From: Nocardia miyunensis NBRC 108239 | Lineage (GTDB): Bacteria; Actinomycetota; Actinomycetes; Mycobacteriales; Mycobacteriaceae | NCBI RefSeq assembly: GCF_001613065.1 | Contig: NZ_BDBQ01000021.1 | Span: 1 to 64,000 of the forward strand | Direction: 5' to 3' | Length of the DNA: 64,000 bases | In this document: piece by piece, positions 1 through 8,155 of the stretch | How the letters are laid out: every line of letters starts with the position of its first letter | How positions within the stretch are numbered: the first letter of the stretch is position 1 | Program-made: the position numbers and the translations under genes | Notes under the pieces: generated by a model | The model's database searches: none | What the model was told of the DNA's origin: nothing | Seen by the model: only the letters and a program-made list of their open reading frames with translations

Positions 1-1632
1 GAGTACTCGCTGGCGGAGGAGGTCGAATCCGGCCCTGCCATACATGGCGCGCTTGATCAGCTTGAGTCGATTGACATTTCCTTCGGTAGGGCCGTTGCTG
101 TGGGGCAGGGTCAGTCCGGCGACCACCGCGTCCCAGTCTCGGCGCAGGGTGATCGCGAAGGCGCGGATCTCGCGAACGTCCCCGGCTTCGGCGCGCTGGG
201 CCCAGTCCGAGAGTTCTGTTCCTCGCCGCTGCCGAAGAATCATCGCGAACTCGGCCGCCAGTCGAGCGGCGGTGGCGATCTCGTCGCAGCGCTGGATGAT
301 CGCGCGCAGTTGCTCGCGCTCGTCGTCGCCGAGGTCGTCGGGACGCCGCATGATCCAACCGGCCACCTTTCTGGGGGTGATCACGGCGGGCGGCTCGACC
401 GGGACGCCGGCGACGCGCCAGTGCTGAAGGTAGCGGCGAACGGTCTGGGTGCTGCCGGCGAATCCCTGGGCCACGATCTCCTGGAACAGGACCGCGGCGT
501 TCACGCAGCCCTCGCGCCACCTGCGCTGCAGATGGGGCACGAACGGGTCGATGAGACTCGCACGGCGGACCCCGGAGTGCAGGAGATCATCGAGTTCGGT
601 GCGTGCGTACCGTCGCACGGTCTTGCGGTCCAGGTGCAACTCCCGCGAGATCGCGCTGATAGTCCGGCCCTGGGCCAGCATCTGCTGGATCTGTGGATGT
701 TGTCGGGTAATCCGCTGCGCCAGGGCGCCACTGGAGAGACCGTCCGGTGGATCGGCGGGCGGGGCAGGCAATGCGTCGATCCGGCCCGGCTCCTTCTCGT
801 TCAGGCAGGATCGCCTGCGGCCCAGCACTCGTTCCACGGCGGTGGTCAGGTTCGCCAGCAGATGCCACCTGTCCGCGACTTGCACAGCCTCAGGAGCTCC
901 GCGGCGGGCTCCGTCGGCAAAGTAGCCGGCGCGGTCGCGACAGATCACCTCGATCCCGGGATGCTCGACGAGCCAGGCGGCCAACGCCTCGGAGCTGGCT
1001 TCGGGCAACAAGTCGACCGGTCGTCGGGTGGCCATGTCGACCAGGATCGTGCCGTAGCGACGGCCTTTGCGGAACGCGAACTCGTCGACCCCGACGACGG
1101 TGAGCGCACCGACATCCGGTCGCGGTAGTGCACGAATGATCCGCAGCAGCGTCATCCTGCTCACCACACCGACGATCCCGGCACACAACCGCGCCGCGGG
1201 TCTGCCGCCCAACGCCACCGCGCACCGCTCCAGCACTTCACGCAACTGGATGCTGCGACGCTGGTAACGCGCGGTCAATCCGGTCACCTGCTCGGCGAAG
1301 ATCCGCCGCTCACACCGGGGGTTTCCGCAGAACAACCGGCGAACCCCCAACCGCAGCACCACTTGTCGGCCCGCGACCGCCAGATCAGCGAGCACACGCG
1401 AATAGCGACTGTGAACCCGCGTGGAGACCACACCACATACCGGACACGGTCGGGGATCATCCCTGGTCACCGCATCCACCCGGATCGCCGAGGCAGTTCT
1501 GGCCATACCGACAACGCTCACACCCACCAAATGCGGCAACATCAACTGCCGCAACACCTCTACCGCACCATCAACGACCACACTCGTCGGTTCTACCGTA
1601 ATCCACAGTGCTCCAACACAATCGGCCCCCAT
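1..1632 (-). CDS. ISL3-family transposase, C-terminus cut by window edge
   Basis: This frame is open from an ATG at 1632 to the window edge (544 codons). The product is a DDE transposase that moves its insertion sequence. The N-terminal region holds a zinc-finger-like motif, CPVC near residue 67 and a later CGNPRC near residue 101, as is usual in ISL3 transposases. The catalytic Asp residues sit in GVDEFAF (about residue 181) and ADRWHLL (about 252), and the Glu in GPTEGNVNRLK (about 516). The frame ends in an RQRVL stretch typical of the extreme C-terminus, so only a few residues should be missing. No frameshift is seen, so the enzyme may be active. Confidence 0.9.
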   Translation of the reverse strand, partial: MGADCVGALWITVEPTSVVVDGAVEVLRQLMLPHLVGVSVVGMARTASAIRVDAVTRDDPRPCPVCGVVSTRVHSRYSRVLADLAVAGRQVVLRLGVRRLFCGNPRCERRIFAEQVTGLTARYQRRSIQLREVLERCAVALGGRPAARLCAGIVGVVSRMTLLRIIRALPRPDVGALTVVGVDEFAFRKGRRYGTILVDMATRRPVDLLPEASSEALAAWLVEHPGIEVICRDRAGYFADGARRGAPEAVQVADRWHLLANLTTAVERVLGRRRSCLNEKEPGRIDALPAPPADPPDGLSSGALAQRITRQHPQIQQMLAQGRTISAISRELHLDRKTVRRYARTELDDLLHSGVRRASLIDPFVPHLQRRWREGCVNAAVLFQEIVAQGFAGSTQTVRRYLQHWRVAGVPVEPPAVITPRKVAGWIMRRPDDLGDDEREQLRAIIQRCDEIATAARLAAEFAMILRQRRGTELSDWAQRAEAGDVREIRAFAITLRRDWDAVVAGLTLPHSNGPTEGNVNRLKLIKRAMYGRAGFDLLRQRVL

Positions 1633-1657
1633 CGTTCATCGAATGTGGGACAGAGCC
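1..1657 (-). mobile_element. ISL3-family insertion sequence, right part
   Basis: The element carries the transposase described above. Its transposase-start end is placed near 1657, where the minus strand reads GGCTCTGTCCCACATTCG before the start codon, a plausible terminal inverted repeat. The other end lies outside the window, so the inverted-repeat pair and the target duplication (commonly 8 bp in ISL3) cannot be checked. The next gene stops within 7 bp of this boundary. Confidence 0.7.
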
Positions 1658-1661
1658 AATT

Positions 1662-2240
1662 TCAGTGAGCGCCGTCATCCTCGTCTGAAGGCAGGCCCGG
1701 GGCCGTCATTGGCAGGTTCTGGCTGATCGCTCTCGAGCGATTGACTGGTGAAGGTGAACCGGTTAGCTGTGGTGTTTGAATATTCGCTGCGGCATGGCTG
1801 ATGAACTGTCGGATTGCTGCGATCGCCGCGTCTGCGCGCGATGAGCAGTCGTGCCGACTGGTTGCGTTGTGGATGATGCGTGTCGTCTCTATGACGGTTG
1901 TGCCAAGCTCGTGTAGGTGCGGATCGTTAGTGACGAGCTCGACTCGGAGGAGTGCGTTCCTGAGGGCCGCGCGGAGCCTATGGGATTCAGCCGTAGCGAT
2001 TCGGTGGGGTTCTCCGCTGGGGTCCTCGTCGGAGCGATACCAGCGATCGATCTCGCTTTTTCTGAACAAGATCGCGGATTCCGCGAACGTCGAGTACGCG
2101 AGGAGCCGGTCTTGACGTAGATGTTCGGCGAACGTGGTCGCCGCGGTTTGACGTGCCGTCTGCCGCTGGAAAACGAACGTCAGCACAGAGCCGAGGAGTG
2201 TTCCGACGACAGCGATCGCCGATGCCAACACGGTGATCAT
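1662..2240 (-). CDS. Hypothetical protein with one N-terminal membrane helix
   Basis: The product has 192 residues. It opens with a hydrophobic helix (about residues 3-25) followed by a basic stretch, QRQTARQ, so it is probably anchored with the rest in the cytoplasm. The remainder is helical and rich in Arg, Ala, Glu and His, with no domain I recognise. Actinobacteria carry many such short single-helix proteins of unknown role. The ATG is at 2240. The stop codon is only about 5 bp from the ISL3 element, inside the likely target site, so the C-terminus may have been changed by the insertion. A broken gene at 37300-37799 has a similar opening helix. Confidence 0.6.
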   Translation of the reverse strand: MITVLASAIAVVGTLLGSVLTFVFQRQTARQTAATTFAEHLRQDRLLAYSTFAESAILFRKSEIDRWYRSDEDPSGEPHRIATAESHRLRAALRNALLRVELVTNDPHLHELGTTVIETTRIIHNATSRHDCSSRADAAIAAIRQFISHAAANIQTPQLTGSPSPVNRSRAISQNLPMTAPGLPSDEDDGAH

Positions 2241-2672
2241 GGTTCCCCCTGACGCAGGTACGGGTAATCGTCGATTCTCCTGTGGTCGTGTGGGATTCGC
2301 GACCTGAAGACGCGTGGAATGCCGGCTCGGCTCTGCCCATCACCCTTCTGGAGAGTGGGTTTCGTTTGTCCGGATCGGGCAGCCGATAGTCATAAAGTGA
2401 CCTATGATCTGGGACACAAATTCCCCCATCCTGGGCGATGACTCCTATCGTCCCTTCACCACGGCCAGCTCACCCACCAGGCACGGTCACCCGATTCGTG
2501 CAGGGGCTACCCGTCGTTCGTGGGCAGCCAGCTGCCGTCCGGCTGAACCTGTCGCGCAGGCTGTGAAAGGCAGAAGATCGCTCGATATGCGGCTACTTAA
2601 GACTGGTGGTGGGGCTTGATCCCGCCAGGATCGGGTCCAGGTACCCGGCGGGGGTATCTTCGCCTACAACCT
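2241..2672. other. Gene-poor stretch, no supported gene
   Basis: Short open frames here (for example 2404-2619 plus) lack a ribosome-binding site, composition or motif that would support them. The stretch lies between an IS-flanked gene and relics of a regulator and a recombinase, and is probably eroded mobile DNA. Confidence 0.5.
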
Positions 2673-2880
2673 TCAGCGGATGACCGTGATCACCCGGTGA
2701 ACACACCCACGGCCGACGCAGGTCACGGAGTATTCGACGTGAGGAGGAACCTCCTGGAAGTCCCTACGACGACAATGCGGTCTGCCTCAAGGTCTTTGAG
2801 CGCACCGATCAGCATTTTCTCGGTAACCCCCTCGGTGAGGCGCAACTGGCCGAACCGCTGCGGACCGTGCAGACGACATC
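2673..2880 (-). pseudogene. Frameshifted HxlR-family regulator remnant
   Basis: Reading the minus strand, one frame gives GPQRFGQLRLTEGVTEKML then GALKDLEADRIVV, which matches the winged-helix core of HxlR repressors. That frame then leaves the family pattern. A second frame continues the expected sequence, RRDFQEVPPHVEYSVTCVGR, matching the conserved EVPPRVEYSLTPLGR block. One frameshift near 2765 joins the two. The N-terminal part of the domain is missing. HxlR proteins are small DNA-binding regulators; this copy cannot be functional as it stands. Confidence 0.7.
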
Positions 2881-2973
2881 GACGCCCGCCGCGCCGCATG
2901 GACACCCAGTGCCTCGGATCCCGCCGAGCGCCTCGACCAGGCCGCCCCGCGCCACCGAACGCGATAGTGCTGG

Positions 2974-3180
2974 GTGGTGCTCGACGGTTCCGGTCGGGAG
3001 ATCGAGCCGATCGGCAGTTTTCTGCGCGATCGGATGCTGGGCGATGCGAGCCCATTGTCGTGCCGGAGCTACGCCTATGACCTGCTGCGACTGTTCCGTG
3101 TGCTGTGGACGGTGGAGATCGATTGGGAGCAGGCGACCGAGGCCGGACTTCTTGCGCATCAAGAGGTCTCAGACCCACCG
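2974..3180 (+). pseudogene. Tyrosine-recombinase N-terminal remnant
   Basis: From a GTG at 2974 the frame reads about 65 residues resembling the N-terminal core-binding domain of actinobacterial tyrosine recombinases, including FLRDRMLGDASPLSCRSYAY and LLRLFRVLWTVEIDWEQAT. After about 3174 the frame continues as unrelated low-quality sequence and the catalytic domain (R-H-R-Y) is absent. It is a relic of an integrase or IS-borne recombinase. Confidence 0.6.
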
Positions 3181-3364
3181 GGCACTGCCAACTGGCGCAC
3201 GAGGCCACGCCGAATTGGGGATGCCGCCGGTGAAGGTCAAGGGACCACCGCCAGCAGAACGGCGGCCACGCACGCAGTGAGCAGTCCGGGCGCCGCGTGG
3301 TGGCGGCCCGAGAGTGGGAACTTGACCACCCGGGCCTTGGGCGCATCGAGGCTAGCCTTCCGGG

Positions 3365-4030
3365 ATGAGCACGGTGCAGTCCGACAACTTTCCTGGTCGA
3401 GGAGAGAGGCGACGACTCCGGTCACGGCTCGGTTGGCATCTGTTTCTCGCCTGCACTGTTGTGTGGTGTGTGAGCCTGCTCGTCCACAGCACCGACCCGG
3501 CCGGCGCCGAGTCGGTGCTGTGGAAATTGTTCTTGCCCGTCGCGGCGGTTGCCTTCTTCTTCGGGATGGTCGGTTACCTCGCCCGGGTGGTCGTATCCCG
3601 GCGGCTTCGAGTACCCGAACTCGGTCCCCTGCTTGCACCAGCGCTGGTGGTGGCGTGCACGGTGGCTGTATGGAGCGCAGACCTACCGATCCTTGTGCGC
3701 TGGCAGTTCTCGCAGCACAGCTTCGATGATTCCGCACGGCAGGTGCGCAACGGTGTCGATCCGCGGACGTTCGAAGGTCTCCGGCTCGGCCTCTACCGCG
3801 TCGACGATTCCGACCACCCGACCTCGAGCATCCACCGTGACGCCGCGGGCATCTGGTTCGCGACCAGCCCCGCAGCGGGCTACTGCTCGGACGGAGCCGG
3901 GTTTGCCCAGCTCACTGGCGCCCCTCCTGCAGATGGCAAACTCCACCACCTCAACGGTGACTGGTATTGGTACTGCTTCGACAGCGGTGATGAGAAGACA
4001 GTATTGCCGGACCATCCCATCGGGGGATGA
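3365..4030 (+). CDS. Hypothetical membrane protein with extracytoplasmic C-terminal part
   Basis: The product has 221 residues. A basic N-terminus (RGERRRLRSRLG) is followed by three predicted membrane helices at about residues 22-42, 52-76 and 88-106. The last ~115 residues are soluble and rich in Asp, His, Trp and Tyr, with two Cys (about 174 and 204) that could pair outside the cell. No known family is recognised. The ATG at 3365 is the only good start. Codon use and the coherent topology support a real gene; the neighbours on both sides are relics or small secreted proteins and give no functional hint. Confidence 0.65.
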   Translation: MSTVQSDNFPGRGERRRLRSRLGWHLFLACTVVWCVSLLVHSTDPAGAESVLWKLFLPVAAVAFFFGMVGYLARVVVSRRLRVPELGPLLAPALVVACTVAVWSADLPILVRWQFSQHSFDDSARQVRNGVDPRTFEGLRLGLYRVDDSDHPTSSIHRDAAGIWFATSPAAGYCSDGAGFAQLTGAPPADGKLHHLNGDWYWYCFDSGDEKTVLPDHPIGG

Positions 4031-4221
4031 CGTTGCCTCGTGGGACGATTAAACGAAATTCCCGCAACGCCAGACGAATTCACCCGGTCCGCAGTAGTGT
4101 CTGGCTCGGTACTCGAAGTTGGCCCAGGCGATGCCGCCCATTCATCCGGTCGGCGCGTAGCGGCCATCACCCGATGTAGGAGTGATCCCCGGGACCTCCG
4201 GGGGAGAACGTTAGGAAGAAA

Positions 4222-4563
4222 ATGGTTCGTCAAGCCCTGGTCAAGACGGCACGAGTGCTCGTCGTGGGCGCCTTGCCCGTTGCCGCGATGGCAGTGTTCG
4301 CCGGCGGAGCCTCCGCCGATGCGAGTGTGCCGGCAGCGTCGGCTGTTACTCGGCCGATTGCGGCGGGTGTTCCGCTGGAGCCGGTTACCACAAACCCGCA
4401 CGCCCAGTACCCGGATCCGGTCCTCAACGGCGCTGCCGGCGGTGCGGCCATCGGTTCGGCCACCGGATCGTTCATCGATCCGCTGCCGACCCTGCTCGGC
4501 GCGGCGATCGGCGCCGGCGTGGGCGTCGCGCGTCCCGACCTGGTCCCGCAGATCCTGCCCTGA
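4222..4563 (+). CDS. Small secreted protein
   Basis: The product has 113 residues with a classic Sec signal peptide: basic start MVRQALVKTARV, hydrophobic core to about residue 27, and an ASA-D cleavage site near residue 33. The mature part is about 80 residues, Gly/Ala/Pro-rich, with a glycine-zipper-like helix (GGAAIGSATGSF, later GAAIGAGVGVA) that could sit in or against a membrane. A purine-rich AGGAAGAAA lies just before the ATG. Short glycine-zipper exported proteins are common in Nocardia and their role is unknown. Confidence 0.75.
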   Translation: MVRQALVKTARVLVVGALPVAAMAVFAGGASADASVPAASAVTRPIAAGVPLEPVTTNPHAQYPDPVLNGAAGGAAIGSATGSFIDPLPTLLGAAIGAGVGVARPDLVPQILP

Positions 4564-4812
4564 TTCTGTCGCCTGCCAGGCTGGGGGCCCTGTCGAGCTT
4601 CCGTGAAATCTGTTGCTGTTCAGGCGATTTGAGTGTCACTGCTGGTCAAGCCATTGTCGTTGTTTCCGCGCGAAGCATGATGACGGCTGCCGCAATCCCG
4701 CCTACGAGCAACGATGAACAACCACAGCTGGCTCAGTGCGTTCGCGCCGACGAAGCGAGTCGGCGCGTGGCCGCACCGCGCACACGCCGCGGCCATCGCG
4801 GAGAGGATCACC

Positions 4813-5652
4813 ATGCCGGAAGGCCACGAGACCGGTGGACGACTACCGACCACGATCGACACCACTACCCCGCATGAGGCACGCTTCTACGACTACTGGC
4901 TCGGCGGCGTCGACAACTATCCGGCCGATCGCAGGCTCGGTGACGAGATCGCCGCGCACATCCCAGGCATCCGCAGCATGGCGCAGGCGAACCGCGCTTT
5001 CCTGGGCCGCACCGTGCGGTACGCGATCACCGACCTGGGCATCACCCAATTCCTCGATATCGGCACCGGCCTGCCGACCGCGCGCAACACTCACCAGGTC
5101 GCGCAGGAGGTGAATCCCGCGGCGCGCATCGTGTACGTGGACAAAGATCCGCTCGTGCTGGCCCACGCCCGTGCGCTCATGAAGAGCACGCCCGAGGGCC
5201 GGACCGCCTTCATCCATGCCGATCTGCGCGAGCCCGAGTCGATTCTGCGTGATCCCGAACTCACGCGGACTCTGGACATGGACCGGCCGATCGGGATCAT
5301 GCTGATCTCGGTGCTGATGTACTTCCGTGACTCCGACGGGATACGCGATATTGTCGCGCGGTTCCTGGACGCCGTCCCGCCAGGGAGTTCCCTGGCAATC
5401 AGTCATGCCACCGCGGATTTCAATATTCGGGGCGCCCAGCGCGCCGCGGAAGCCGCGGAGCGCAGCGGCATAACCATGATCACCCGTAACCGCACGGAAA
5501 CCGAAAAGTTTTTCGCTGGAACACATCTGCTGGCGCCCGGCATCACGACGCTGGAGGACTGGCATCCCGAGCTGGCAGAGGTTCCGCTGTTCGATGTCGA
5601 ACCCCATACGGGTCCCGCCTGGGCCTGGTGCGGAATGGGACGCAAACCCTGA
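4813..5652 (+). CDS. SAM-dependent methyltransferase, DUF574 (Methyltransf_19)
   Basis: The 279-residue product is a Rossmann-fold methyltransferase of a family expanded in actinomycetes, with substrates largely unknown. Seen directly: the N-terminal signature ARFYDYWLGGVDNYPADR, the SAM-binding loop FLDIGTGLPT, the acidic strand YVDKDP that ends at the ribose-binding Asp, and the later ISVLMYF motif. A longer frame exists back to 4714, but the ATG at 4813 has GGAGAG 7-9 bp upstream and fits the family's usual N-terminus, so that start is preferred. The gene stands alone, and an IS5 remnant follows it. Confidence 0.9.
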   Translation: MPEGHETGGRLPTTIDTTTPHEARFYDYWLGGVDNYPADRRLGDEIAAHIPGIRSMAQANRAFLGRTVRYAITDLGITQFLDIGTGLPTARNTHQVAQEVNPAARIVYVDKDPLVLAHARALMKSTPEGRTAFIHADLREPESILRDPELTRTLDMDRPIGIMLISVLMYFRDSDGIRDIVARFLDAVPPGSSLAISHATADFNIRGAQRAAEAAERSGITMITRNRTETEKFFAGTHLLAPGITTLEDWHPELAEVPLFDVEPHTGPAWAWCGMGRKP

Positions 5653-5661
5653 AGCCACGGT

Positions 5662-5905
5662 TTACATTGCCACCATCGGGGCGGGTCTCGTAGTCGCGGA
5701 CACAGCGGCGATGTTTGACAGCCAGCCGAACGTTCGTTCTACCACTCGGGGTTCCGGACTGATCGCGCGGAAAACAACGATAATGGCGTGACCGCCACCG
5801 ATATCCGCTATCTGCCGGAACTTTCGGGCGACATACAGACCGGCGAGCGGGCGAAACCGACGATCCGGGATGCTGTTCGTCGGCCGCAAAAATCGTGGTG
5901 GACAA
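5662..5905 (-). pseudogene. IS5-family transposase remnant, frameshifted
   Basis: The minus strand carries the C-terminal signature of IS5-type transposases in two frames. One frame gives PRVVERTFGWLS; the other picks up with RRCVRDYETRPDGG. Together they restore the usual VVERTFGWL...RRLVRDYE block around the catalytic Glu. Upstream parts (ADSGYR) are also split between frames. Most of the gene is missing. Confidence 0.65.
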
Positions 5906-6300
5906 GGTGTTTCACTCGTAGGTTCGGGCCGCTGGCGAGCACACGCTTGTCGGCACAAGATGTGGACCTCGGCCAGCCGATCCGGAATTCCTGCACGCCA
6001 ACAGAACTCGTCGGTATCAGTCGCGGCTGTGGCTCAGTGTTCAGTCTGCGGGTGGATCCGTTCGTGGGGGATGAGCAGGATGTGATCGAACGTGGTCGCC
6101 GGGGCCGGTGGCGGGCCCGTGGGCCGTTCGGTGATGAGCTGTTCGGCAAGGTCGCGCAGTTTGCAGCCGCCGATTATCGCAAGAACATCACCGCCGAGTG
6201 AGGTGGCGTCGGCCTCAGCGGCACAGTGCCGATACGGCCCTGCGAACCATCCGTCACACCCGTTGCCTCGCGACTGGGCTTCAGTTCGTTGACCTGCAGT
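5906..6300. other. Intergenic stretch, no confident gene
   Basis: The only candidate is a minus-strand frame ending at 6034 whose last ~65 residues (GGCKLRDLAEQLITE and on) have protein-like composition, but it has no recognised homology and no clear start. I see no regulatory structure. Confidence 0.4.
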
Positions 6301-6520
6301 GTTAGCTGTCAGCAACCCCCGATGGTTCGAACCTGCGACGTACGACCTGCGGTTTCCTGGAACATCCACTAGCTCCGTGCTCGCGGACCTGCTCTGACCT
6401 GCGGAAACGCGTCGCAGGTTGGTGCCCCCGGCGGGGCACTATAAGGATGGGACCGGCGCTGAACAGCGGTTTTCGTGGGGAACGCTGACGATTGAAGCGA
6501 AATTCGGCTACCCGAAGCCG
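6301..6520. repeat. tRNA-Arg-type attachment-site scar, copy 1
   Basis: This block recurs near 31310-31480 and 37876-38160. It contains GGTTCGAACCTGCGAC, then ACCTGCGG...CGCAGGT, then GGTGCCCCCGGCGGGGCAC followed by a shared ~90 bp tail (TAAGGATGGGACCG and on). The CGCAGGTTGGTGCCCCCGGC core also sits beside the tRNA-Arg 3' end at 47849-47868. It is best read as a scar of site-specific integration at that tRNA. Confidence 0.6.
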
Positions 6521-6744
6521 TTTCGATCCCATTGATCCGTATTGGACGCGTTGTCGGGCGTGCGATTTCTCGGGGTCCGCCGCTTGTCCGATGTGCCCCA
6601 GGACGTGTTCCGTTGACATCCCCTGGGGCAATACCCGGCGGATTTCGACCGCCTGTGTGGAGTGAGTTCCTCGGTGGTGGGCAGCATGGCTGCGTCGGGT
6701 TGGAACCACCGCACAATTCAAACAGCCCGTGCGATCGCCGCGGG

Positions 6745-7056
6745 GATCAGTAATGCGATCCCTCTGCTCGGCACCGGCAACTGCCGTCCGCGACGAGTAC
6801 GCATTCGCCGAGGACGACGGTGGCCGATCCGGCGGCGTCGTTCCCGCAGGACCTGGTGGCCCGCCGGTTCGACTGTGGTCGCCCCGACGCTGTCTGGACG
6901 ACCGATGTCACCTACCTGACCTGCGGTGAGGGCGATGTGCGCGATCCGTGATGACCACACCCGTAAAGTGCTGGGCTACAGCCTCGCCGATCACATCGGT
7001 GGCAACATGGTCACCGACGCCATCAACGCTGCGGTCGCGGTACGTGGTGGCGGGTG
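6745..7056 (+). pseudogene. IS3-family transposase (OrfB) remnant, frameshifted
   Basis: One plus-strand frame reads [19 protein letters not shown] and then stops at a TGA. A second frame, entered near 6932, continues [19 protein letters not shown] and on through DAINAAVAV. Together they make part of an rve-type integrase core, with the catalytic Asp in TTDVTYL and the second Asp in [10 protein letters not shown]. The rest of OrfB and all of OrfA are missing. Confidence 0.75.
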
Positions 7057-7212
7057 CTCGTGATGGAAGTTGATGCAGCGGCTGACCTTTCCTGTCGTGG
7101 CGTTGCGCTGGCGTCACAAACTCGGGTTACCGGCGCAAGGTGGCCGACCCTCGGTGGCTGCGGGTGTGTGCGCGCGGGAGTCGCTCCCGGCCGCGCATTA
7201 GTGTCCGACCGC

Positions 7213-7314
7213 ATGGAAGCCCCGATTCGCCCCATCAGAAGCCTGGTGATCGTGCTCGCGGTGGCCGTCGCCGTACTCGGTCTCTCCGCAGCGCTACGCT
7301 CTCGCTGCGAGTAG
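7213..7314 (+). CDS. Possible 33-residue single-helix membrane peptide
   Basis: An ATG at 7213 opens a 33-codon frame: a short basic N-terminus (MEAPIRPIR), a strong hydrophobic helix (about residues 11-26) and a basic end, RSRCE. The layout is that of a small bitopic membrane protein. No Shine-Dalgarno sequence is visible and no homologue comes to mind, so chance coding is possible. Confidence 0.25.
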   Translation: MEAPIRPIRSLVIVLAVAVAVLGLSAALRSRCE

Positions 7315-7361
7315 TACATTCGGCCCGGCTCAGTGGACCGGATGATCGTGCCCGCTTTCGA

Positions 7362-7778
7362 TCAGCGGTGTGTAGTGATGCGGCTGTCTCCCCGGAACTC
7401 GGCTATCGGCGTTCCTTGTGTGGTGGACACGGTGACATCGTAGATTCCATTGCGCCCGAAGCGGGTTCGTTCCGTGGCGTGGGCGGTCAGGATGTCGCCG
7501 GCGCGTGTCGGACGGAGGTATCGGATATCGGCTCGGGCGGCAACTGCGGGTCGGCCATGGCTGTTGCAAGCAAGCGCGAACGTGGTGTCGGCGAGCAGGA
7601 AAACGTATCCGCCGTGGGTTGTGCCGTGACCGTTGACCATGGTTTCGGTGACGGTCATCGTCGCGGTTGCGTGCCCGACACCGAGTTCGATGATCTGAAT
7701 GCCGAGTTCGTGAGAGGCCGTGTCGGCTTCGAACATCGCGGCCGCCAGGCCTGACTCGGCCGAATCGAGGGGGACCAT
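7362..7778 (-). CDS. paaI: Hydroxyphenylacetyl-CoA thioesterase PaaI
   Basis: This is a hot-dog-fold thioesterase of 138 residues, the usual PaaI length. It hydrolyses stalled ring-hydroxylated phenylacetyl-CoA or other CoA esters and so frees CoA in phenylacetate breakdown. The signature VNGHGTTHGGYVFLLADTTF (about residues 48-67) includes the HGG motif and the catalytic acidic residue. The ATG at 7778 has AGGAGC 6-8 bp upstream, which rejects the longer frame to 8027. It is the last gene of the minus-strand paa group, 68 bp after the EthD gene. Confidence 0.9.
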   Translation of the reverse strand: MVPLDSAESGLAAAMFEADTASHELGIQIIELGVGHATATMTVTETMVNGHGTTHGGYVFLLADTTFALACNSHGRPAVAARADIRYLRPTRAGDILTAHATERTRFGRNGIYDVTVSTTQGTPIAEFRGDSRITTHR

Positions 7779-7846
7779 CCGGTGCTCCTGTCGTTTCGAG
7801 TGATGCGGTACGGACCGCATGCCACGGCCCGCACCGCCTGTGGCGC

Positions 7847-8155
7847 TCAGCTCTGTTCGAGATGTTCGACGTACATGGTCACGGATCCGGTGGCGAAGTT
7901 GCGTACGTCGCGGCCTGCTTTCTTCATCTCCGGCGATGTCAAGGCGTGCTGGAGTGCTTCCTCGGTGTCGAAGGAGAGGTGGGCGACGGCGTAGTACGGC
8001 GGTGCCGATTCGTCGAGAGATGCGCATTTGGCCCAGGTGAACTCCTGCAGGCCTGGCACCTCGAGCGTGAGCGGGATGTGCACGGTGCGGTAGTGCTCGT
8101 CGAAGGCGGAGGGGTCGGTGGGGGCGCCGTAGCAGACGGCGATGCGGTGGCTCAT
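7847..8155 (-). CDS. EthD-domain protein
   Basis: The 102-residue product is a ferredoxin-like alpha/beta-barrel protein of the EthD/dimeric-barrel type. It shows the typical HYRTVHIPLTLEVPGL segment (about residues 21-36) and a closing VTMYVEHLE strand. Such proteins dimerise; some act on aromatic or polyketide intermediates and others have unknown roles. Its ATG overlaps the paaZ stop in an ATGA, so the two are translationally coupled. That makes a role next to the PaaZ step plausible, though it is not demonstrated. Confidence 0.85.
   Translation of the reverse strand: MSHRIAVCYGAPTDPSAFDEHYRTVHIPLTLEVPGLQEFTWAKCASLDESAPPYYAVAHLSFDTEEALQHALTSPEMKKAGRDVRNFATGSVTMYVEHLEQS

Noticed and set aside
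2616..3080. 154-codon plus-strand frame across the HxlR relic
   Set aside because: Shadow of the minus-strand HxlR remnant with no protein-like features.
4714..4812. Longer start for the DUF574 methyltransferase
   Set aside because: The ATG at 4813 has a good ribosome-binding site and the family's usual N-terminus.
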